Assembly (NCBI GenBank): GCA_036250195.1
Contig: JAVHZZ010000002.1
Coordinates: 63,385,205-63,449,204 of the forward strand
Source: Mixophyes australis
Lineage: Eukaryota; Chordata; Amphibia; Anura; Limnodynastidae
DNA length: 64,000 bases
Direction: 5' to 3'
The translations under genes and the position numbers were made by a program. Below are positions 34,862 to 45,817 of the stretch, piece by piece. Numbering within the stretch: the stretch's first letter is position 1; the number at the start of each line of letters is the position of its first letter. The notes below the pieces were generated by a model. The model searched no databases, had not been told where the DNA came from, and saw only the letters and a program-made list of their open reading frames with translations.

Positions 34862-36939
34862 GCTGATAACCGATAGATATTCTCATGTAAGGTCCTTTTA
34901 TCAAGAACTAGATATAAAATTCAATAGCAATTCTGCTAGTGTTTGCTGAGACATATCCATATTTACATTGGGTGTAATTTTAATCTACACCATTATACAT
35001 AGGGATGTAATAAATAAACAACAGTAAAAGTATCTTGATAGAATTAAGTATTAATAAATAATTTCTTTAAATATGCAAATCAAGTGATGATTATAAAAGG
35101 GTAACTTTGTTGACTCTATTTATTTCCACATTATTAGTCCTAACGGACCTTACACAAGTCACATCTTAATTATTTTGTTACACAATATTCATAAATTATA
35201 TTTTTTAGAATCACTTTGACTATATAATAAAGTTTCAGAGTGTTGTTATATTTCTAACGGACACTCCATAAAGTTAGTTACATAACACAGATTTTCTCAC
35301 AAAATATGGATATTACAAAATTGAGTTAATACAAGTAGGGAGGTCGAGATGATCGAGAAATTTATTTCACACAAGAGAGACAACACAATCTAAAGAGAGA
35401 ATTACTTTATTTGCTGGAATCGTGATCATTATAATAATAAGACAAACAAGACGTCAAATCACTATAGTTTATTAATTAGCACTTGGTGACAACGAATTAT
35501 CCGACATTCACTTGAAATATAGAGAGATTTCTTTACATATATTTACATTTATTACTTACCTTCTGACACCTACTGATGTCTTAATGTTTTATATCAACAA
35601 ATAGTAGTGAATCTGGCCGCAAATTCTGTTAGCTATAACTAATATGAATGAATATAAGTTGGGGATAAGTAAGACTTATTTCCATTGGTGGCCAATATTG
35701 TCAATCATACTGAGCTTTCTTCTCTGATTGGCTTAGATTTAAGATGGGGAGGTCCTATTATTATCGTGCATACCATTGGTAATCAACTCTGTCAATCATA
35801 CTATACTCTTCTTTAAAGGATCTAGTGATTTTGTAAGGAAATTGACATTATATGATGAACCCTTATTATACTATGCTAACTTTAACTGTTCCTATATGTA
35901 GATGAGCGAGAAACATGTACTCGCGATTATATGACTGCTAAATAAGAGAAAAGAAGGTATATCGTAGATATCTGACCGGTGTGATCGGCTTATGAAAACA
36001 GTTTCTATTTGAACCACAACCCTGTGTACAGATCTAGAATAGGCACAGAGGATTTTGACTGGCTGATATAAATAAATACTTATAATGGTAAATCCGAGAG
36101 AGTAGATAACTGTGCTACACAGATACCCGTTTGCAATTTAAACAACGTACACATAGTGAGGGCGGAGTCAAGGAGGATTTGTCACTTATTGGTGCATGCC
36201 GATGTCAATCATCCTTCGGTACTCACTTCTGATTGGCTCCTATTTGTGACATCATTCAGTTAGCTTGGAACTGACGGTATATAAGAACTGTTAGTTCATT
36301 CTGTCGGCTTGCCTTGACTAAGCAACACACAGCAAAACGCGCATCGGCGTTATCGCTGGGAGCACTTTGTTTATTTGGAGAAGTTTGATAATGCAGATTT
36401 ACCCCTATAACTCCAGAGCTAGAGGGGAAACTGTTAGGTAGTTAGCAATACACTACCCATAATACTGTTCTATACGGAGGTAACAAGCTGGTGTCTCATA
36501 TTGACACTTATTGTCTGATCCCTATTAATATTAGTAGTGGGGAATTTATAAGACAGCCTTCAGTGTATGTATCTACTAGGTACCCAGCGTATTGCACCAG
36601 TCAGATATTTATCTTGATTGTAGTGCAAGCTTAGATCTGTTATTATACAAATCAAGCAATTATGATCTAATATTTATTGACTCCAAGATGGAGATTATAC
36701 AATGATTTGAGTAGGACTTGACTACATAATACTACAGTTTCTGCTCCTCTCTGTTTAATGGTACCCTGATTATATTTGTATTAGTGGCAGATTACGGACC
36801 ACTGATCTTGAGTACCATATCTGCATATTATCCATATCTATACAGTCTCCTTACCATATGTTCCTTGGGATTAGAGCATATAGGTATAGATAGTGCTCCC
36901 AGTTTTAATTTCTTATTTTAAACTAATAGAGTGATATCA
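34862..36939 (+). other. PLE 3' region and 5' part of downstream pLTR
   Basis: Non-coding, AT-rich tail after the PLE stop, then a more GC-balanced promoter-like block at 36150-36360 with ATTGG/CCAAT-type words. It has no counterpart upstream because the upstream pLTR is truncated to its last 261 bp. Where the 3' UTR ends and the pLTR begins cannot be told from one copy. Confidence 0.6.
36278..36353 (+). promoter_or_regulatory. PLE pLTR promoter with decayed hammerhead-like motif
   Basis: TATATAAG at 36278-36285 is followed 33 nt later by CTTGACTAAGC, CAAAACGC and the small hairpin AACGC-GCATCG-GCGTT (36336-36350). Hammerhead ribozymes (core CUGANGA...GAAA) are known in PLE pLTRs close to the start site. 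Here the layout fits but about three core bases differ, so activity is unlikely. Confidence 0.4.
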
Positions 36940-37200
36940 ACCTATATTTCGCTTTTAATCATATCCAATAAAAGTTATGTTTTAAGGGGATGGTCTTGAT
37001 ACTATTATGAAGACATAGATCCATAGTGCACCTAGCTTTAACCAACTACTGTTCTTTCTCTCTCCAATTACTAAGTCACTTTAGTTGTAGGTTGCACCCC
37101 AGTTATAGAACAATATTTATATGTATTTAATTAGAGAAGGGAATTAAATTACCCTCAGAGATATAATTATTTGATACTGGGATATGGCTCTAGAGTTGGT
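36940..37200 (+). repeat. PLE downstream pLTR, segment shared with upstream copy
   Basis: 261 bp matching 23698-23753 plus 31336-31540 with three substitutions (A/G near 36986, T/C near 37011, A/T near 37087). It ends at GAGTTGGT, where flanking sequence begins. Confidence 0.88.
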
Positions 37201-37734
37201 GCGGTAGTAAAACCCTTTTTTCCATATTCATACACAGAGAATACAAGATAGCTACTGTAATGTAACTGTGCCTATGCAAAAATGCAAAATCATTTAAGAC
37301 GTACTCAGGGGCAAACACGGGATTTGTGGGCGTGACCAGCATGCATAGGGGTGTGGCTATAATTTTAGGCTGTGCTTGGCTGTGCTCCAACTATTCCTAT
37401 CCCCATAATATACATGGGCAATGCTGCATACACAACTGTTAGGTGCACGCAGCTCTCCCTTTCTGAGCAGAGCCATGTGAAGCAGGACATACTTCCCAAC
37501 TGCTCCTACAGTGTAGTCAGCATAATTGGCAGGCTGTCCTGCTCTCTCCTACCTGTTCTTGCTGCTTTCACTACTTTTTGCTGCTGCTCGTGTCCTAAGC
37601 TCAGTAACTGCTTGTCTGGATCCTGGAATGTTGGGTTCCTGTTTGGAGAAAGGACAGGTATATGATATAGAAATACCAGCAATGAGTGAACACAGTAGTC
37701 CTCCCTCCCCCAATGCAGCCCAATATTAAATCAA
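37201..37734. other. No gene recognised
   Basis: A 97-codon ORF at 37372-37665 has no recognisable domain. The words GACATACTTCCCAACTGCTCC and GGCAGGCTGTCCTG (37485-37540) suggest an old dispersed repeat. Confidence 0.35.
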
Positions 37735-38005
37735 AAGTGCCCACGTTTAATAATTAGGCCTCCCAGCAACCAACCTGGACAGTAAATTAATGTCATTCAC
37801 CTTTAATAAAAAAATCCATTACCCCCAAACAACCCTAACTTTAAATTGATAGTATTTACATTTAATAAATAAACCGATTTCTTCCCAACCATTAAATAAT
37901 TAGCATTCACTTTTAAGAAATATTAATCTTTCTCCCCAAACTCAACCTCACATTCAATTAATAGCACCCAAAGCACCCCAGCATTAAATTAATAGTCTCA
38001 TCATC
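37735..38005. repeat. Diverged tandem repeat, about 65 bp unit
   Basis: About four units, each with CCCAAC or CCCAAA followed by variants of TAAATTAATAG, CATTCACTTTTAATAA and an ATC-rich end. Old minisatellite-like array. Confidence 0.6.
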
Positions 38006-39245
38006 AGGGTCCAGGGTCCAGCCACCTAAAGCATTCTGTGCCCCAGGCTGGGAGAAGGGGTTTCCAGGTACTAGCAGACACCCCCCCCCCCCCCCCCGCC
38101 CGCGGTTTGCCTATGGTACTATTGAACATCATGGGGTGGTGACTGCATTTGGTGAAGGTATTCTCATTTTAGTAGGTATCCACAGAGCCATACTTTTAGC
38201 CTTGGCCAGGAGTGCATTAATAGACATGTATACACTAATATAATTTAAAGATCATATTTCCTTATTCCCACAAGTTATTTAATAAATAAATGAGTCTCTA
38301 TTGACCAGTCTCTCTCTATTGTTTTAGGAAAAGTATGTAAAAGATGTAATTAATTAAGTAGGTGGTCCAAATGTGCTAGCAGGCAACACTTTAAGGTAAT
38401 GTGTTTTTATTTGCGACATATGAATTTAGTAATGCAAAGGTGCTGCAAATAAACTAGAAGTAGCAAAATGCTGGCATAATGTAGTCCAATGAGTGCACAT
38501 TTCTGCACAAAACAATGTGCTGCTCCTCTGCATTGTTTACAGTAGGTAAACGACTACCAATGGTAGCATCCCAATAGTAGGTTCATCTAATTATTATTAT
38601 TTATTTATATTTTAACCACACTGACTAGCTTTAGCAAGCGTTGCATTTAATTGTGAGTGGCAGGGGCATAGCAATGAAAGGTGCAGCACTCTAACGAGTC
38701 CCCTGATCCTCCAGAGGCCAGGGGCCTGCTTTTAAAGCACCTCTTCTGAGCAGTACATGTGCATTGGACTTATGAGCTGGACCGTGTGTTCAGATGCTGT
38801 TTCATTTTATTCTAATATGTATCCCCAAGCAACATACATTTCCTGCGTCCTACCTAAAGATGAAATACGCATACACACATAAGTGCCTCCTACATGTATG
38901 CTCACAACTTGAGAAGCTCATTGAGAGCACTGGATACGTGTCGTCTGGTATAGCGTACCACTACTCCCTCTAAGTTGTGCGATCAGGACATATATGTTAG
39001 GAAAAATCCTGCAGAATGAGTCCACATTAGATTGATTTTTAACTGTTTCCTTCCTGGAATGCACAGCCTAGTAGGATCATTGGTGCCACCTGTAAGTTTA
39101 CACCCAGATAGTCCAGGCATGTGAGGATTTGTCTGGTTCCATCTAACTTTCGAGGAAGGAAGCAGGGAACTGGACATAGATTTGATGCTCAGTGAGATCA
39201 TCACTCTATCTCTCCATTTTAGGGGTGGGGTAGTTGTCATTAGGG
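38006..39245. other. No gene recognised
   Basis: Contains a C-run at about 38080-38097. Otherwise AT-rich with no ORF showing motifs. Confidence 0.45.
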
Positions 39246-39420
39246 TATACTTGCCAACTTGGAGAAGCTGGTGTCCGGGAGACCATGGGAGAGGTGGGCG
39301 TGTGGGGGCAGGGCTCTGGGAATTGTGTCATTGTCCCGCCCTTTAAACATCACAGGTTTAGCCAATTACAGCAGGGAGGAGGGGCCACGATGACACACTA
39401 CTCCCAACCTCCCCGCCACT
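39246..39420 (+). repeat. Dispersed repeat of the ATACTTGCCA type
   Basis: Starts ATACTTGCCAACTTGG and includes GTCCGGGAGACC, TGTCATTGTCCCGCCC and GATGACACACTACTCC. Related to 3679-3914. It abuts the L1/Tx1 fragment. Confidence 0.45.
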
Positions 39421-39424
39421 AAAC

Positions 39425-40395
39425 TAATGGCCAGCCAGGAACCGCTTTTGTGACTTCTACTCTAACCTTTACGACTTTCAAGCAGGGCACACTCTCCTGA
39501 CTGACCTCCAGGACAGAATTAAACACTATCTTGTGCAGTGCCATCTTCCAACCCTCTCTGACTCTCAGTTGGCCTCTCTTAACATGGAGATAACCAGGGA
39601 AGAACTCAAACAGATGGTAAAGACCCTTAGAAATGCCTCGACCCCAGGTCCAGATGGCTTTACCACCATATATTGTAAAAAGGTGTTACCTGCCCTCTCC
39701 CCTATGTTTATTGGCTAATTTAATTTAATACTCCTGGGCAAGAAATTTGATGGGACCATCACCAGAGCAAACATAGTGGTGATCCCTAAAGATGGTAGAG
39801 ATCCCACCTTATGTGCAATCTACAAGCCCGTCTCCCTCTTAAATGTATTCCAACGCTGGTCCATTCAGATCAGGTGGCTTTATTTCTAACCATCAAGCAG
39901 CGGACAACACTAGGCGGGCCATCGACGTAATACATTCGGCTAACACCCATAGGATCCCTGCTCCAGTGTTGGCCCTTCATGCTTAGAAGGCATTTGACAG
40001 AGTCTAATGGGCATTTATGCGGCAAGTTCTTCACTTGACGAGTATACCCGGCCCCTTTCTCAAAGGCATTGCCTCTCTCTATTTTAGTCCATTGGCCTCA
40101 GTCCTTGCTAATGCCTGCGCTTCTTCTTCCTTTCTGATTTGCAATGGCACCCTTCAGGGCTGCCCCCTGTCTCCACTTCTCTTTGCCTTAATGAAGCCAT
40201 TTGCATTTAAAATTCGCAATAACCCAAATATCTCGGGTATCCCCACTGGTTTTTGGAAGACAATCATCTGCATACTGTTTAATTTTGTTGTCCTCATCTC
40301 TGAACCCTCATGTGTCCATTCCCTACTCATGGCTGAAATTCGGGATTATGTTCTATTATCTACTTTCAAGATAACTCAGATAAAATTGAAGCCCT
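39425..40395 (+). pseudogene. L1/Tx1-type LINE reverse transcriptase fragment
   Basis: Read across frames it gives the N-terminal half of an L1-superfamily RT. Motifs: YDFQAGHTLLTDLQDRI-like lead, ITREELKQMV, STPGPDGF (39640), VVIPKDGRDP (39777), KPVSLLN (39823), ALHA-KAFDRV (39975-40005) and GTLQGCPLSPLLFALM (40147-40195). The catalytic FADD region after GI is lost into a frameshifted tail. Stops and shifts occur at about 39716, 39880 and 39985. It is truncated at both ends; no 3' tail was found. Endonuclease domain absent. Confidence 0.85.
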
Positions 40396-40397
40396 TG

Positions 40398-40660
40398 GGC
40401 CTGATTCATTAAGGATCTTAACTTAAGAAACTTCTTATTACAGTCTCCTGGACAAAACCATGTTACAAAGCAAGGGGTGCAAATTAGTATTCTGTTTTGC
40501 ACATAAGTTAAATACTGACTGTTTTTTCATGTAGCACACAAATATCAAATTTAAATTTCAGTGTACAAATATGCTATCAAGTATTTGTGTGCTACATGAA
40601 AAAACAGTAAAAATATGTTTTTTCATGTAGCACACAAATACTTGATATCTTAAAGTTTGA
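40398..40660. mobile_element. Rearranged MITE related to 17507-17806
   Basis: Starts with the same end GGGCCTGATTCATTAAGGA and shares CTGTTTTTTCATGTAGCACA with that element. The right end is missing. A strong hairpin at 40576-40655 (TCAAGTATTTGTGTGCTACA and its reverse complement) indicates an inverted internal duplication. Confidence 0.6.
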
Positions 40661-41324
40661 GTTCAGTTTATTTATTGGGTTTATATATTTGTGGGCGGTA
40701 CAGAAAGATAAAAGTAGGACAAAGGCGAGTGCAAAAACAAAGAATACATAACATGACAAGCTGTAATTGACTGCAAAGGATTTGCAACAAAGTATTAAAA
40801 ACTGAAAGTTTTTGATGTAGGATTGTTTAGTTTGTCCCATTACTTTTGGTCCCTTAAAAAGTGTGAGGCACATATAGAAACTGTTGTAATTCCTACACTG
40901 TTCACGTGATTTGGATGTAAATACCCTCAAATTAAAGCTGAAAGTCTACAGTTAAAGCACATTTTGTTAGTTTCATTTCAAATCCATTGTGGTGGTGTAT
41001 AGAGCCCAAAATATGAGGATTGTGTCAATGTCCCAATATTTATGGACTTGACTGTAGTTGGAGGCTCTGCTGGTACTGGCCTGGGTGTGGAGTAGGTTGA
41101 GACAGCTCAGCTGTAGAAGGGATAGTTGTCCAAACAGACCAAGCATTAGGCCATTGGTGAGGGGTCTCATCGGATGATAGGTCCAGACCAGCGGGACCAC
41201 AGCCACTTGTTAAGGCAAGAGGGGTGTGATCCCTGTGCGGCCCAGTGGTGAGCAACGAGGAAGTCGTTCAGGCTGCAGAAAGGCTGGTTCAGATCAATGC
41301 TGCAAGGATGACAGCAAATCAGAC
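40661..41324. other. No gene recognised
   Basis: 40830-41050 (CCCATTACTTTTGGTCCCTT, AAATTAAAGCTGAAAGTCTA, GTGTCAATGTCCCAATATTT) has the feel of an old Tc1/mariner-type terminal region, but no transposase is visible. Confidence 0.35.
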
Positions 41325-41327
41325 CAG

Positions 41328-41503
41328 GGGGTAAATGTATCAAGCTGAGAGTTTTCTGGCGGGTTTGAAAAGTGGAGATGTTGTCTATAGCAACCAATCA
41401 GATTCTACCTGTCATTTTGTAGAATATACTAAATAAATTATAGCTAGAATCTGATTGGATTTTCAAACTCGCCGGAAAACTCTCAGCTCGATACATTTAC
41501 CCC
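41328..41503. mobile_element. Palindromic MITE, complete copy
   Basis: Ends GGGGTAAATGTATCAAGCTG and CTCGATACATTTACCCC, with paired inner arms (GAGAGTTTTC / GAAAACTCTC; CTAATCAGATT-type). Flanked by CAG at 41325-41327 and 41504-41506, a plausible 3-bp target duplication. Same family as 699-860 and 41830-41985. Confidence 0.85.
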
Positions 41504-41829
41504 CAGGTGTATCGGAACAGAATGATAGGTGTAAATGCTCAGGAAACAAGTGCAGATCACACGTGAAGTGAGTCGGGGCTTGGATGTGGAGGCAGGCAGC
41601 ATGCGCAGTGCGCCGGCATCGACAAGAAGCATGGCTGTAGGTGAGAAGAGGTCTCCTCATAGGTACCAACAGCAGTGGTAGAAGTAGAATTACGACATAC
41701 GGCCCACTTTGACCACTGAGTATATACAGATATACAAGTATAAATGTGTGTGTAGCACAGGCACAATACATACTTGTACATAAAACAACATTTAAGAAAT
41801 TTACACATAGCCCACCTGTAAATGAGACT

Positions 41830-41985
41830 TGTAAATGTATCAAGCTGCGCGTTTCAGGCGGGTTTCAAAAGTGGAGATGTTGCCTATAGCAACCAATCAG
41901 ATTCTAGCTATCATTTTGTAGAATGTACTATATAAATTAATGTCATTGGTTGCTTTAGGCAACATCTCCACTTCTTTAGGCATAT
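41830..41985. mobile_element. Palindromic MITE, right end truncated
   Basis: Begins GTAAATGTATCAAGCTGCG. The arms GTGGAGATGTTGCCTATAGC and TTTAGGCAACATCTCCAC pair, but the terminal CATTTACCCC is missing. It lies just outside the LINE's 3' end. Confidence 0.75.
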
Positions 41986-43867
41986 GTACATGTGTTTACA
42001 TTTTATGATTATTATTATTATTATTATTAATTTTTATTTATAGGGCGCCACAAGGTGTCCGTAGCACCGTACAGGGACAAATGAATTACAATACAATGGG
42101 AGACAGTACAGTACAGTAAACAGTAAGCACAGTAACTCAGTAAGCTCAATGCACAGCTAGAGAGGGCGGGGAAGGGGGAGGGAGGACCGCAAACGACGGG
42201 GCCCAAGAAGGAGGGCGCGTAAGACAGGGAGACCCCCAGAGGCGGGAGGAGGGAGCGAGAGGGGACAGGGGGTGGAGCACCCTCGAGGAGGAGGGCTAAG
42301 TAGCTGGAGAGCAGAGTTAGAAGTGGTGGAAACAGGAGGAGAGATGGCCCTGCTCAGAGGATCATACAATCTAAGGGAAGGGGTGGACAGACAGAGAGAC
42401 GCAGGGGAGAGAGGGGGAGTAGGGGGACGGAGGCAGAAGATAAGGTAGGAAGTTAAGTAGGAGACTGAAAGGCTTTAAAAAAAAGGTGGGTTTTTAGGGC
42501 CCGTTTGAAACTGGACAGATAAGGGGAGGTTCCAGTGGAGGGGGGCAGCGCGGGCGAAATCTTGGATACGCGCATGGGAGGAGGTTATAAGGGGGGAAGA
42601 GAGGCAATGGTCAGAGGCAGAACGGAGAGGGCCGGATGGAGCATGGATAGAGAGGAGGGTGGAGATGTAGGGCGCAGTGGAGTTGGCGAGGGCCTTGTAT
42701 GTAAGAGTGAGGAGCTTGAACAGAGTTCTGAAGGGGAATGGGAGCCAGTGAAGGGCTAGGTAGAGGGGGGAGACAGAAGAGGAGCGGCGAGAAAGGAAAA
42801 TAAGCCTAGCGGCAGCGTTAAGAACAGATCGAAGGGGAGCAAGATGAGAGTGGGGGAGGCCAGTGAGGAGGAGGTTGCAGTAGTCCAGGCGGGAGATGAT
42901 CAGAGAGTGGATAAGGCATTTGGTGGCATCTTGGGAGAGGAAGGGCCGGATTCGAGCGATGTTACGCAGCTGAAAGCGGCAGGATTTAGCAAGAGAGAGG
43001 ATGTGGGGGCCAAAGGAGAGAGAGGAGTCGAGGATGACACCAAGGCAGCAAAGTTGGGGGACAGGGGAGATAGAGGTGTTGTCGACAGCGATGGAAAGGT
43101 CAGAAGGGGATGAGGTATGAGAGGGAGGAAAAACTATGAGCTCAGTTTTGGAGAGGTTAAGTTTGAGGAATCGAGAGGACATCCAAGAGGAGATGGCAGA
43201 GAGGCAGGCAGACACCCTAGAGAGGAGGGAGGGAGAGAGATCAGAAGAGGAGAGGTATAGTTGAGTGTTGTCAGCGTAAAGATGGTAGTTGAAGCCGAAG
43301 AAGCTGATGAGTTCACCCAGGGAGGAGGTGTATAGAGAGAAGAGTAAGGGTCCCAGAACATAGCCCTGAGGGACCCCGACTGGAAGGGTGGACGGGGGGA
43401 GAGAGACCCAGATGTGGTGACAGAGAAGAATCGGTGAGTAAGGTAAGAGGCAGGGCCGAACTGGCCATCTGGCACTTCTGGCAAATGCCAGGGATGCAGC
43501 TATCATAAAACACAAGTAATAATGAAGAATGGAAATGCACAGAGGGGACAAGTGTTAAAAAAAATAAAAAATCAAGCCTTCATACTCCATTCACTTATAT
43601 TTTCTATACCCCCACTCCTAAATTTCTGCTTCGACCACTGCCCTCTATTCCTGCTCCCGACTGCCTGTGTGAGCTGACAGCTGCTGATCCCTCCTCGCCC
43701 AGTAGGAGAACAGAACACAGGATGCCATAATTAGGTAACTTCATATATTTTCTCGTGTGCAATATGTTTTTAATGATGTATTAAGCTGCTCTTGGGACTC
43801 ACACTCAGTATCTGATATGCTGTACCAATTTTTATTTGTGAATGAGTTTTTGTCTGAGCTTTACTAA

Positions 43868-44141
43868 TGATTTGGGGGCACCACTATGGCATAATGTTAT
43901 TTGGGGGCACTAATGTGGTATAATATGATTTGGAGGCACTGTTGTGACATAATATGATTTGTGGGCACTACTGTATGGTATATGTTTTGGGGGCACTACT
44001 ATGCCATAATATGATTTGTCGGCACTTTTGCATGACCAAATATGAATTGAGGGTAATACTATGTGGCATAATATTACCTTGGGGCACTACGATGTGGCAT
44101 AATATGAACTGGGCACACTACGGTGTGGCATCATATGAACT
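43868..44141. repeat. Minisatellite, about 33 bp unit, inside the hAT element
   Basis: Around eight diverged units of ATAATATGATTTGGGGGCAC followed by TACTATGTGGC-like sequence. Confidence 0.75.
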
Positions 44142-44754
44142 TCTGCCAAAGGCAAGTCTTTCATTGTTGAATATGATGGGAGCCCAAAGATGTTGCTGTA
44201 TCGGGGCCCAAAATTCCTCTTGTCAGCCCTGCCTGTGAATCAAGGGGGTAGACGTCTCCAGGTAAATAATCTAAATGTTTCCTATCTAATCAAACTGATG
44301 GATCACATCCAATTATTTCTCACCCACCTCCTCTATCTCCCTTAATTAATATACTGTGTTATTTAAAATGAATAGAAAAGACGCATATCCAATTACTTTA
44401 AAAAACATTTTTCTCTGACATTTTGCTGTAGATGGAAATACTTTTAATGCGGCCGTGTGGGTTCAACTGATCATTCAATAGTTATGTTTTTTTTAGATAT
44501 ATGTTAGTTTTATTTCATGTGGAATGATTCATGAAAATTCTGTCATTACTATTTAATTGAAGGAAAAGGGTACCTGTTACCTATATGTGTGTGTAAGTAC
44601 TCTGTTCGTTGTTGCTATTTTGTGGGAGATTTGAAAAAAGCAAAACATTGTTTCCTACAGTGGCATCTTTATAATTGGTGGTATTGCTGTAGTATGGGGT
44701 GGCGTGCTGGTGGCAATGTTGTAGTGTGTTTGGTGCTTAGTATTGCTAATAAGT

Positions 44755-44925
44755 AGGAGAGGGTATTGCTATAATGTGGGGGGTGATGCCGGTTGCTGTA
44801 ATGTGGGGGGTCATGCTGGACGCTGTAATGTGGGGGGTGATGCTGGACGCTGTAATGTGGGGGGTGATGCTGGACGCTGTAATGTGGGGGGTGATGCCGG
44901 TTGCTGTAATGTGGGGGTGATTAAT
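44755..44925. repeat. 27-bp minisatellite inside the hAT element
   Basis: About six units of GCTGTAATGTGGGGGGTGAT followed by GCTGGAC. The unit length is a multiple of three, so one frame stays open (CNVGGDAGR repeated), but this is not evidence of coding. Confidence 0.9.
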
Positions 44926-45583
44926 GTAGTATAAGTGTGTGTGGGGGGTTATTTATTGCTGTAATTTGGGTACTAATAATGAATTGTCATGGTATTTATT
45001 GATGTAATTAGGGTGCTAATAATGTAATGTTGAGGGTCATTAGGAGAAATAAATACCCCCCCACACACACACTCATACTACATCATGTTGTACTGCGCCA
45101 GCATCAGTGTGCAACAATATAGTGCATGGAGCCCACAACAGGTGGGCCTGTGTGCTTTACATGCCAGGGCTGATTTTTAGTCCCAGTCCGGCCCTGGTAA
45201 GAGGTGAACCAGGCCAGGACTGGGCCGGAGAGGCCGAAAGACTGGAGGGTGTGAAGGAGGAGGGGGTGGTCAACGGTGTCGAAGGCTGCAGAGAGGTCAA
45301 GGAGGATGAGAAGGGAGAAGTGGCCCCTGGCTTTAGCAGAGAGGAGGTCATTGGTGACTTTAGCCAGGGCAGTTTCAGTGGAGTGAAGGGGGCGGAAACC
45401 AGACTGGAGAGGATCAAGGAGGAAGTGTTCAGAAAGGTAGAAGGTGAGACGGCTGCAGACGAGCCTCTCGAGAATTTTGGAGGCAAAGGGGAGAAGAGAT
45501 ATGGGGCGATAGTTCGAGAGAGAAGTGGGGTCGAGATTAGGTTTCTTAAGCATGGGGGATACGAGAGCATGTTTGAAGGAGGA

Positions 45584-45817
45584 AAAAAAAAACACACCAG
45601 TAGGTTAATTGGCTGCTATCAAAAAAAAAATAAAAAAAAATTGACCCTAGTCTCTCCCTCTCTCTCTGTCTGTGTGTCTGTCTGTCTGTGTGTCTGTATG
45701 TTAGGCAATTTAGACTGTAAGCTCCACTGGGGCAGGGACTGATGTGAGTGAGTTCTCTGTACAGCGCTGCGGAATCAGTGGCGCTATATAAATAAATGGT
45801 GATGATGATGATGATGA
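45584..45817 (+). mobile_element. 5'-truncated SINE inserted in the LINE
   Basis: A plus-strand copy starting in the linker (CAGTAGGTTAATTGGCTGC) and keeping GACTGTAAGCTCCACTGGGG, GCGGAATCAGTGGCGC and the (GATGAT)n tail. The 10-bp target duplication TGAAGGAGGA lies at 45574-45583 and 45818-45827. It separates the LINE's endonuclease from its RT. Confidence 0.92.

Larger units (their letters stand above)
23698..37200 (+). mobile_element. Penelope-like element, interrupted by Ty3/gypsy copy A
   Basis: A PLE in plus orientation. A 261-bp direct repeat bounds it: 23698-23753 continued at 31336-31540 (split by the gypsy insertion), and 36940-37200. The two copies differ at three positions by my alignment. 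Between them are the broken RT/GIY-YIG ORF (31692-34861) and a 2.1-kb 3' part containing promoter-like sequence. This is the partial-tandem pLTR layout known for PLEs, whose enzymes act by target-primed reverse transcription. No target duplication was found at the outer ends. Confidence 0.85.
43451..45196. mobile_element. hAT-type non-autonomous element, 1746 bp, in the LINE RT
   Basis: Ends CAGGGCCGAACTGG and CCAGTCCGGCCCTG, with a perfect 8-bp target duplication GTAAGAGG at 43443-43450 and 45197-45204. It splits the L2 reverse transcriptase. The interior has no transposase; it holds two tandem arrays (43868-44141, 44755-44925) and AT-rich spacer. Confidence 0.93.

Noticed and set aside
44743..44934. 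ORF of CNVGGDAGR repeats as a repeat protein
   Set aside because: A by-product of a 27-bp minisatellite inside a hAT element.
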